This document shows, piece after piece, positions 7,500-13,779 of a DNA stretch of 13,779 nucleotides. Made by a program: the position numbers and the translations under genes. This DNA is from Baffinella frigidus (taxonomy: Eukaryota > Cryptophyceae > Cryptomonadales > Baffinellaceae). Below the pieces are notes generated by a model. It saw only the letters and a list, made by a program, of their open reading frames with translations. It ran no database searches and was not told where the DNA came from. The stretch is taken from positions 718,770-732,548 of the forward strand of contig MU646386.1 of NCBI GenBank assembly GCA_026770585.1, read 5' to 3'. How positions within the stretch are numbered: the first letter of the stretch is position 1; each line of letters begins with the position of its first letter.

Positions 7500-7579
7500 A
7501 CTCCCATAGGTCCCTGGGCATAGGCCTACTGTAGGGTACTAGGGGGGCGGCGTTTTCTGATGAGCGAGGTACCCCTGTA
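7500..7579. mobile_element. Family A element, right-part fragment
   Basis: CCTGGGCATAGGCCTACTGT, then AGGGTACTAGGGGGG, ending TGATGAGCGAGGTACCCCTG. It matches the right two thirds of 4496-4610 and 11279-11412. Confidence 0.75.
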
Positions 7580-8380
7580 AGTGTCACGGCATGCTAAAAG
7601 CTGCGAAGCCCAGCATGTGGGTATCTAGGCTCTAGGGGCACTTTTAGAAAGACAGGGCTTGTAGCGTTCAGACAGCATGCTTTCAGCCAGGCCCGTCCCT
7701 GGAGAGAAGAGCTTCCGCAAAGAGGACTTGTTGGACATTCCTGGATTTATAAAGAGAGGAATTCGACGTTTGCCACAAGCATGCCGTCGCTAAACCAGAA
7801 TCGGAAACTCGGAGCAAAAACCTGACCACTTGAGTGTTGGGGTTCGTGACCTACACGTAAGTGCCTTTGGCACGGAGTGGATCACTCTCATTAGTGAATC
7901 ACTGTCAGAAGGGGTGACTGGTTATCCTTTTGCAGGTCTGAAAAATAAAGTGCCCATCTATATTTCGGGAATTCTGCTGAATTGCACCCCTGAATTGCAT
8001 TTTTTTTCAAATCTGAAAGCGCAGATCCTCGAGATTTGGTCGTCAGCTCCAGATTCTGCTCAAAAAATTCGGGCTGCGATAAAATCGTGATATCTTTACT
8101 ACAGGCCAAAAAGCATGTTCTGAAGGGATTATGGTGATTACTGATTACTGATTACTGAATTTATTAAAGAGGATTCGCCGTTATTGCCTAACCCGTGCCG
8201 TTACCAGGCTATGATCGGTCCATTTTATACCCCGCTCAGTCTGTCTCCGAGGCATGCTCCCCGAAGATTGGCGCAGTGAAGTAAACGACGAAGGAGAGGT
8301 TTGGTAGGTCCACGAATTTCCTATTAGACCTGCAGGAGGATGATACCTGAGAGGAGTTATACAACAATGGCTCCAATGGC
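7580..8380. other. Mostly no gene; one canonical intron-like segment
   Basis: Contains a 38-codon ATG frame at 7677-7793 (starts MLSARPVPGEKSF) with no recognised homologue. A textbook splice pair, GTAAGT at 7857 and CCTTTTGCAG ending at 7935, would make a 79-nt intron, but splicing creates stops in every frame, so it could only be untranslated or chance. An ATTACTG triplet repeat (8136-8157) and a diverged direct repeat (about 7744-7791 and 8156-8201) are also present. Confidence 0.35.
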
Positions 8381-8382
8381 AG

Positions 8383-8664
8383 TAGGTCCTTTAGATTCTT
8401 CGAGCTCCCAACATAGGCGGACACCGGAACTTTTCTGCAAAAAGGCAAAAATGATTTTGCGAAATTTTGACCATCGAGTTTTTTCTTGCGACAGGCAAAA
8501 TCTGGGATTTCGCGAGCCGTTCCTCTTTGGGATAACTCACACCCGTTTGCCGCGATCCTTCTGCACCGGGGGGCCTGATGTGATCCGGAAGGAAGCATGG
8601 CCTTTCTGCAGGGTAAGTTCCGGTGTCCGCCTATGGTGGGAGTTAAAAGAACCTAAAGGACCTA
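8383..8664. mobile_element. Family B MITE-like element, full copy (282 bp)
   Basis: Left terminal repeat 8383-8432, beginning TAGGTCCTTTAGATTCTTCG and continuing CATAGGCGGACACCGG. The right terminal repeat 8615-8664 is its reverse complement with a few mismatches. Similarity extends inward about 15 bp more (TCTGCAAAAAGG against CCTTTCTGCAGG). A 160-codon plus frame crosses it but is explained by the repeat. Partial copies: 5089-5205 and 9993-10049. Confidence 0.8.
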
Positions 8665-9709
8665 AAGCAAAATCCGAAGCACTTGTGCCCCCTCCACGGT
8701 ACCCACCGCGGCGCGTCCTCCTCCGGGACAGGTGTCAGGTACCTTTTACACTGTCGAATAAAGCTCGACTTGCTCCAGAACCAACGGGAGACTGTAAGAG
8801 AGGCGGCTGGATGGGGCAATAGTCAATTTTCGCCAACCCCCCCTTTTATCTGACCGCCCCCCACGGACGCCAGATTCTATCGGCGCGCCCGCCCCGTCTG
8901 CCCTCCCGCTGCATCTGGGCCCCTCCACATCTTCCTTCCCCAGCGGGTATTTTCCTACACCCAACTCTGTCCTTTCCTACACCCAACTCTGTCCTCGCAG
9001 CGCGCCCCAACCGCCTTCGGTTGCGCGGGGGGGTTGCTGACCGAGCCGTGGGGTTATTGAGCTCGCAGCGTCTCAAGCCAACCGGTGGCCTCCCCGCGCG
9101 CGCGCACTGCCACAGGCTGCGTACACACAAAACAGCCTTTGTGCTGCGAGGGGATCGCGTTGCCCGGCGTTGCTGACCATTGCGCGGGGTGGCCTCTCGC
9201 GCAGAACAACTCTCCCCCAAGAGAAGGGAGAAGGCCCGGCCGCGGCAGCCAACCCAGGTCCCACCCGTCCCTGGTGAAGACCGTGACCTCGGGGGTGTGG
9301 CGGCGAGTGTAGTTTTTACCCCAACTGGTACTTTCCTTTCGATTGCTTTCTGAGATAGCGGAGATGAAGCCCAGACAGCCCCGTGCTGTTCACGAGGGCC
9401 CGCCAGTCCACGCAGCGGACTTCGAAGGGATTGCGTGAATAACCCAGTAGTGAATAAGCCGTAGGCCCTCAGGCAGGCATAACGTAGGGACCTTGCTGGA
9501 AACGTTTCTGGTGGCCCGGTCTCGCACAGCTGTGAACGCTGCGCAACGAGGAGAGGGGGGGCGCGCGCGAAGGGGGGGGCGGTGCGACAGAGCGCGTGCA
9601 TACACAGCGTTTGTGGGGGTACAAGTGTTCTGCATTACTTCGCCCGTGGTATCCTTTACAACAAACCCCCACTCAAATTTAAATCAACACACACACACAC
9701 CCTCCCTCT
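8665..9709. other. No gene recognised; GC-rich, with short repeats
   Basis: A 251-codon minus-strand frame (9601-8846) and several overlapping frames exist, but their translations are arginine/proline-rich with no domain, as expected of GC-rich non-coding DNA. An exact 22-bp tandem pair (TTTCCTACACCCAACTCTGT + CC) lies at 8951-8972 and 8973-8994, and with the following TCGCAG resembles a pyrimidine tract and 3' splice site. A short (CA)n lies near 9688. Confidence 0.4.
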
Positions 9710-9753
9710 TGGGGTCGGTGGAGTTACACCGGAGTTACACCCCACCGACCCCA
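9710..9753. repeat. Inverted repeat, 12-bp perfect arms
   Basis: TGGGGTCGGTGG (9710-9721) pairs with CCACCGACCCCA (9742-9753). The loop holds GAGTTACACC twice in near-direct repeat. No T-tract follows on the plus strand; role unknown. Confidence 0.75.
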
Positions 9754-9870
9754 CAATTTTATTAGTCTGTATACGCGGTGGGAAAGGTCTTCAGGCTACC
9801 GGAAGATTTGGGCAAATGAATTTGAATTTGACCAATACTTTTTGACCAGTTTTACGATGATTTTTTTTCA

Positions 9871-9939
9871 CAAACGCCGCAAACCCCGAGGTCTGTGTCC
9901 CGTTCCGGGCTTCCCCGTTGGAGTCAGCGATCACCGCAG
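9871..9939. repeat. Dispersed 69-bp repeat, copy 1
   Basis: Aligns without gaps to 12825-12893, with about 14 mismatches in 69. Both copies end ATCACCGCAG. A minus-strand reading frame is open in both, but the differences are spread evenly over the three codon positions, which argues for a non-coding dispersed repeat. Confidence 0.7.
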
Positions 9940-9992
9940 AAGAGATGAAATGAAGTTTTTTGCGGTGACCGTTCTTGAACAAATTTTGATTG

Positions 9993-10100
9993 TAGGTCCT
10001 TGAGGTTTTTCAAGCTCCCAACATACTACATAGGCGGACACCGGAACTTAGGTCCATTAGGTCCTTTAGGTTGTAATTTCTCCCAAAATGGCCCGACGAC
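9993..10100. mobile_element. Family B terminus fragment plus associated repeat
   Basis: 9993-10049 matches the family B terminal repeat (TAGGTCCTTGAGG.., CATAGGCGGACACCGGAACT) but with an extra ACTACATA-like insertion. 10058-10100 matches 7351-7393. Confidence 0.65.
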
Positions 10101-10600
10101 ATCCTGCAGGGTTTGACGATCATGAAATCTGCTCATGAACCCCCCGAATTTCACCAGGAAAAACTTCGTGATTACGTGATCATCATAATCACCAAAATTT
10201 GCCCCCAAGATTAAAACATCACGAACAAATCATGAAGCAATCATGAAGCTCGATTTCGTAATTGAGTTTATTTTCATGAAATTTTCATGAAATTTTCTTA
10301 AAAACAGCCGAGTTCATGAGCAAAATTCATGAAATGAGCTGCTCATACTCATGATCATGAAAGTCATTTTCGTGATCGTCAAAGCCTGACATCCTGACCT
10401 TTTCCAGGCTTTGACCATCACGAAAATGACTTTCGTGATTATGAGTATGAGTGAAAATCACGAGCTGGGAATTTTATGAGTATGAGTATGAGTGAGAATC
10501 ATGAGCTGGGAATTTTCATGATTTTTTCGTGATTTTTCAATCATGGGCGAAAATCATCAAAAAAATCATGATTTTTTCGTGATTTTCATGATTTTTCCTA
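10101..10600. repeat. AT-rich foldback region built on TCATGA/TCGTGA words
   Basis: Dense CATGATTTTTCGTGATTTT-type words on both strands. The clearest structure is a 47-bp inverted repeat, 10342-10388 against 10405-10451, with a few mismatches and a 16-nt loop. A related partial arm (GACATCCTGC..TTTGACGATCATGA) lies at 10099-10125. No coding signal. Confidence 0.75.
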
Positions 10601-10652
10601 ATAAATGAGAACGAGTGCGAATTGTCCTAATAAATGAGAACGAGTGCGAATT
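10596..10652. repeat. 29-bp tandem repeat, two copies
   Basis: TCCTAATAAATGAGAACGAG followed by TGCGAATT occurs at 10596-10623 and 10625-10652, one spacer base apart. Confidence 0.9.
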
Positions 10653-11278
10653 TCGGTGAGTGAAAAGCACACCGAGCTCAAACAAATCGTTTGAGCATCC
10701 CGCACGAGGCTACCCATGCGAACAGAATAAATGGACATTAAAGGGTTTTGTGGGAAAGCATGCACGGAAAGCGTGCAGGTATGTGACCAATTGCTGACTT
10801 GTGGCGTGTTTCCTGGGCAATGCTCCAATAATTGACTTAGAAATCTGTTCACAAAAGTAGCCTCGTGTGGTCTGGTATCGCACGAAGCACCGGCGAGCGC
10901 ATGAAAGAGCAAGGAAGCTTTTTTCAAAGAGGCGAGAGTATGGAGCAAGGACGCTTTTTTCAAAGGCACGGGGTTTGCCGTCCTGAAATAGGGGTAAGCC
11001 CTTGGAGTCATTGATCTGCTCGAGACGTGCGCAGAAGGCCGTGGAACCGCTGCCGAGCGAGGGCGAGACACAATTTTAAAGGATTTTGAAAACTTTCACC
11101 TGCATCCTAAGGGAAATGGACTTTTGAAAATGAAAAAGCTGGGACCGGATTCCGGTCCCAGCTGAATCCGGTCCCAGCTTTCAAAAACGTGCTTAGGTCG
11201 CTCGATAGCGGCTAGGAGTTCCCCAAAATCGTGGAAGAGGGGGGCCTAGCGCGCTACTTGGACGTACCTCCACCACCC
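10653..11278. other. No gene recognised; possible hypothetical frame on minus strand
   Basis: A 157-codon minus frame (11071-10598) covers most of this area. It includes a duplicated KKASLL motif encoded by a 23-bp repeat (10907-10929 and 10943-10965) and ends inside the 29-bp tandem repeat. No family recognised and no splice support, so probably spurious. Confidence 0.35.
11135..11181. repeat. Perfect 17-bp inverted repeat with a nested third copy
   Basis: AAAGCTGGGACCGGATT (11135-11151) is exactly complementary to 11165-11181. The loop contains another CCGGTCCCAGCT, so the left arm could pair with either of two right arms. Confidence 0.85.
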
Positions 11279-11412
11279 TACAGGGGTACCTCGCTCATAA
11301 GAAACTGCCCTCCCCCCCGTAGGACCACCGTAAGGCCCTGCAGCCCCGAGGCATAGTCCTACTGTAGGGTCCTAGGGGGGGGGGCGTTTTTGATGAGCGA
11401 GGTACCCCACTA
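11279..11412. mobile_element. MITE-like palindromic element, family A, full copy
   Basis: Left end TACAGGGGTACCTCGCTCAT, right end TGATGAGCGAGGTACCCCAC. The interior shares AGGCATAG.CCTACTGTAGG and GTCCTAGGGG with the other copies. Non-coding, 134 bp. Confidence 0.75.
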
Positions 11413-11454
11413 CACTCCCCCGTTCTCGATCACGGCGGGGGCGAGGCGCCCTGG

Positions 11455-11513
11455 ATTTAGGGTTTAGGGTTTAGTGTTTAGGGTTCAGGGTTTAGGGTTT
11501 GGGGCTTAGGGTG
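11455..11513 (+). repeat. Short telomere-like TTTAGGG run
   Basis: About eight TTTAGGG or variant units, about 45 bp beyond the stop codon of the minus-strand WD40 gene. It is the same placement as the repeat that follows the EF-hand stop codon. Confidence 0.85.
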
Positions 11514-11555
11514 AACCTCCCGTTGTCGGGCCCACACACTTGACGGCCCCGACCA

Positions 11556-12827
11556 TCACACGCGGTCCAGGATCATCCGTACCACCCCCACTTCAAGCTC
11601 AAGCACCCCCGACCCCACCCCGAGCCGCGGGTGGTGCCCCATCGCGAACGACACACATTTTTCGTCCTGCACCCAATCGCGCCCAAACGCCAGAAAGCGT
11701 ACCGCCGCACCAACGTTGATGGTGCGGAGGAGCGCTCCCGTCGACGAGTCCCACACCTTGCAGGTGCCGTCGAGGCCACCCGAGGCGAGCTTGCTCCCGT
11801 CGTCGACCGAGAAGGAGGCCAATAAAACGCCAGGCTCGTGGCCAGCCATCCTGAACCGCAATGCCCCCGACTCCGCATCGAACAAGAGCACATCATGAAA
11901 GTTGGGAGTGGCACTTGCGATGGCGTGTCCGTCAGGCGAAAACACCGCAAACCCACGCCCATGGATGCTCCTGATCTTCTCGCCGCTGTCCAAGTCCCAC
12001 AAATGAATCTGATGGTCGTTATCCGCGCTCGCGAGAATGCGAACTTCTGTGGGTGAAAAGCGCACCGAGTGCACTGGACTGACGTGAGCAGCTGGTATCG
12101 TTCGGAGCACCGCCCCCGTCGCGACGTCCCAGACGCGAATGGACGCATCGGCATGCCCGCTCGCCAGCCGTGCTCCGTCCACCGAGAACGAAACTGCCCA
12201 AGTTGGCTGCCCGTAACCTTCCTGCATGCGTTGTCTCGCCTCTCCTGTCTGAGCGTCCCACACAATCACCGCGCCGTCTCTGCCTGCGGTGGCAAGCCTT
12301 TGTCCCGACGAGAGTGCCACCGCAGCTATTCCCCCAATGTGGGCTACCACCGGGCATCCTTCGTGCAACACTCGCTGGCCCAGATCGGGCACCGCGCAGA
12401 TGCACGCTCCAGTTCCGTCGTGCGCGGCTCCCACCCTGTGCAGCGCCCCGCTCGCGCTATCCCAGAGCTTCCAGTGCTCATCACGGCCACTCACACTCAC
12501 CACAAACCTACCATTGTCCGGGGACATCGCCACCCGAGAACTCAGAGAGTGAGCCCGCACATCCCACTTCACTTCCCCGGTCGCCTCGTCCACCAGCATC
12601 ACCCGCCCACCGTCCAGACCAAGAGCCAGCATCCTCCCCAGCACACGAGGCTCCCTCCAGTCGTGCCGCAGAGGCCAGCGGGGCGGCGGGCCGACCGGTA
12701 CTCTTGAGGCCGCTACGGCTGAAGGGGTCACCTTTTGTTGGAGAAAGAAAAACGATGCGAGACTGGTCAAATTCGGTTTTCTTACCCCAAACCCATGAAA
12801 CGCAGGTGTCACTGTCCTTCCGTGCAA
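11556..12827 (-). CDS. WD40-repeat beta-propeller protein
   Basis: Open frame of 423 codons ending TGA at 11558-11556. WD40 blades act as protein-interaction scaffolds. Blade-ending signatures: KLWDSASG (120-127), IVWDAQTG (188-195), RVWDVATG (231-238), HLWDLDSG (275-282), LLFDAESG (314-321) and KVWDSSTG (357-364). A first partial blade lies around MLVDEATG (77-84) and the C-terminal strands probably close a seven-blade ring. There is no kinase, F-box or other fused domain. The first ~37 codons look unlike the rest and overlap intron-like sequence, so the N-terminus is uncertain. One option is ATG at 12632 (residue 66). Another is an exon 12888-12786 joined over a 67-nt intron (GTAAG at 12785, CTTCAG ending at 12719), which enters the WD40 frame at residue 38. 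The propeller itself has no intron, unlike the other genes here. Paralogue identity cannot be assigned. Confidence 0.9.
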   Translation of the reverse strand: MHGRTVTPAFHGFGVRKPNLTSLASFFFLQQKVTPSAVAASRVPVGPPPRWPLRHDWREPRVLGRMLALGLDGGRVMLVDEATGEVKWDVRAHSLSSRVAMSPDNGRFVVSVSGRDEHWKLWDSASGALHRVGAAHDGTGACICAVPDLGQRVLHEGCPVVAHIGGIAAVALSSGQRLATAGRDGAVIVWDAQTGEARQRMQEGYGQPTWAVSFSVDGARLASGHADASIRVWDVATGAVLRTIPAAHVSPVHSVRFSPTEVRILASADNDHQIHLWDLDSGEKIRSIHGRGFAVFSPDGHAIASATPNFHDVLLFDAESGALRFRMAGHEPGVLLASFSVDDGSKLASGGLDGTCKVWDSSTGALLRTINVGAAVRFLAFGRDWVQDEKCVSFAMGHHPRLGVGSGVLELEVGVVRMILDRV

Positions 12828-12893
12828 ACTTCGGAAACCCAGAGGTGGGTGTCGCGCTCCCGGCTTCTCTGTTGTGGTCAGCCATCACCGCAG
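12825..12893. repeat. Dispersed 69-bp repeat, copy 2
   Basis: Ungapped partner of 9871-9939. It lies at the 5' end of the WD40 gene, in the short gap before the candidate plus-strand exon at 12943, so it may carry or disturb the WD40 start. Confidence 0.7.
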
Positions 12894-12942
12894 CCGCACT
12901 GGGCAGGCAGCCTCACACAGCCCACCTGTTGCCTGATTGCAG

Positions 12943-13048
12943 GAGTCTTCAGAGTCGAGCTGCCAGAGGGACAACAAGGGAGGTTCAGCTGCGAAAACAG
13001 AAGACTGACCCCCCCCCGGCCTAGCTCCCCCGTTCGCTGGAGAGGCGG
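12943..13048 (+). CDS. Candidate exon of a divergent plus-strand gene
   Basis: Bounded by a good acceptor (TTGCCTGATTGCAG) and a perfect donor (GTGAGT at 13049), with one frame open throughout (contains VFRVELPEGQQGRFSCENRR). No family recognised. The C-rich tail of the exon and an overlapping minus-strand frame make this uncertain. Confidence 0.25.
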
Positions 13049-13089
13049 GTGAGTTTTCTGCAGGTGAGGCCCGCCCGCCCCCTGTTGTT

Positions 13090-13240
13090 GATCCCGCACC
13101 TCATCCTGGAAGCAAGCGACCAGCTCCTGACGTCGAAGAACCGGGATGGAGGATTGCAGCATCAGTGATTCAAGTGAGGCAGCGCAGGCCGGGATAGGCT
13201 GAGGCGAGCGCATGCAGCCTGGAGACTGCCCATGCCCTGT
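13090..13240 (-). other. Open frame with protein-like composition, strand unresolved
   Basis: The minus frame (includes LESLMLQSSIPVLRRQELVA) looks helical and could be an upstream exon of the WD40 gene. A plus frame over the same bases (LILEASDQLLTSKNRDGG) is equally plausible. I cannot choose between them. Confidence 0.2.
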
Positions 13241-13308
13241 GGACCCGCACCCCAAATGTTTTGTATAATTGTCTTGAATGCGGGACAACTGCACGGCACG
13301 ACGACACT

Positions 13309-13435
13309 GTCTAGCTCTGCCTCAGTCGAGTTGAATGGTCGAGGTTTTACCCCCCACATAGACGGGTGTGCACCACAAGACAGGGGGGGGCTCAGACCGG
13401 AAGTTGAGACTAGATCAACGCAGGCAGAGCTAGAC
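13309..13435. repeat. Inverted repeat with 14-bp perfect ends
   Basis: GTCTAGCTCTGCCT (13309-13322) pairs with AGGCAGAGCTAGAC (13422-13435). The 127-bp unit has the form of a small foldback element. It contains an eight-G run at 13383-13390. Confidence 0.7.
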
Positions 13436-13504
13436 GGTGATGCAAGGAGAGTCCGAATTGGCCGGAAGCTGCCTTCCAGCGTCAACCCTGAAGCCCGAAG
13501 CCTA

Positions 13505-13549
13505 AGCCCTAAACCCTAGACCCTCAATCATACACTCTACACCCTCAAT
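13505..13549 (-). repeat. Telomere-like CCCTAAA run before a 3' splice site
   Basis: CCCTAAACCCTAGACCCTCA and C-rich variants lead into the acceptor at 13559. Confidence 0.7.
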
Positions 13550-13559
13550 TAGGTGACAG

Positions 13560-13643
13560 GAGTGGCGAGTCAGCAAGATGGAGATCTTTGAAATCTGCAC
13601 TGCGGTGTTCAAAACGGGCAAGTTCGTGTCCGCGAGCATTGAG
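13560..13643 (+). CDS. Candidate 84-nt exon, unknown protein
   Basis: Acceptor GGTGACAG and donor GTACTC bound exactly 28 codons in phase 0. The peptide begins EWRVSKMEIFEICTAVFKTG and ends KFVSASIE. About 22 of 28 third positions are G or C, against few in the alternative open phase, which supports this frame. The donor resembles those of the EF-hand exon at 862-809 and the SAM-like exon at 3849. No family recognised. Confidence 0.5.
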
Positions 13644-13688
13644 GTACTCCTACCTCTTCTTCAGGGCTTACGGTTAACCGTGGCACCA

Positions 13689-13779
13689 ACCCCAAACCCC
13701 GAACCCTGAACCCTGAACCCTAAACCTCAGACCTCAAACCCCACACCCCAAACCCCAAACCCCAAACCCCAAACCCCCA
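13689..13779 (-). repeat. Telomere-like repeat, C-rich on plus strand, at window end
   Basis: CCCCAAAC, CCCTGAA and CCCTAAA units to the last base. A true right-hand chromosome end would read TTTAGGG on this strand, so the array is interstitial. Confidence 0.85.

Noticed and set aside
7677-7793. 38-codon ATG open frame
   Set aside because: Protein-like composition but no homologue, start context or conservation that I can show.
8846-9601. 251-codon minus-strand open frame
   Set aside because: Arg/Pro/Ala-rich translation with no domain, in GC-rich DNA where all frames stay open by chance.
12170-13024. 284-codon plus-strand open frame
   Set aside because: Antisense shadow of the WD40 gene for most of its length.

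Overview
This is nuclear DNA of a microbial eukaryote, not a bacterium, phage or plasmid. No bacterial operon structure is present. The coding sequence I can recognise is mostly split into short exons with GT-AG introns. Degenerate plant/alveolate-type telomere repeats (TTTAGGG and variants such as TTGAGGG, TTTGGGG, TTAGGGG) are scattered through the whole window. TTTAGGG telomeres are known from green algae and plants, dinoflagellates, glaucophytes and chromerid algae. The mix of GC-rich coding exons, ordinary GT-AG introns, EF-hand, WD40 and SAM-like proteins and abundant small repeats makes a chromerid-like alga (Chromera/Vitrella type) my best guess. That guess is weak, because nothing in the window fixes the species.

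Layout: (1) 143-1935, minus strand, possibly to 2106: an EF-hand calcium-binding protein gene. I reconstructed it from five or six exons of 24-106 nt, separated by introns built largely of telomere-like repeats and a GA/CT microsatellite. (2) 2110-3540: duplicated non-coding-looking segments and hairpins. (3) 3557-4147, plus strand: two exons with a SAM-like helical domain. (4) 4220-6400: repeat country, with palindromic MITE-like elements, a 470-bp foldback element and short tandem repeats. (5) 6424-7255: an 830-bp interstitial telomere-like array. (6) 7260-11450: mostly non-coding DNA with further copies of two MITE-like families, an AT-rich foldback and tandem repeats. (7) 11556-12827, minus strand: a long WD40 beta-propeller gene. 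(8) 12943-13643, plus strand: candidate exons of a divergent gene, with telomere-like repeats again in the introns and at the window end.

The genes are not obviously one pathway. The most interesting signal is structural. Telomere-like C-rich repeats or a CT microsatellite lie directly upstream of several 3' splice sites. Two EF-hand introns also carry a partial duplicate of the downstream 3' splice site about 110 nt upstream of the real one. One intron holds telomere repeats in both orientations and could fold back on itself. All gene models are read by eye from splice signals and family motifs, and need transcript evidence.
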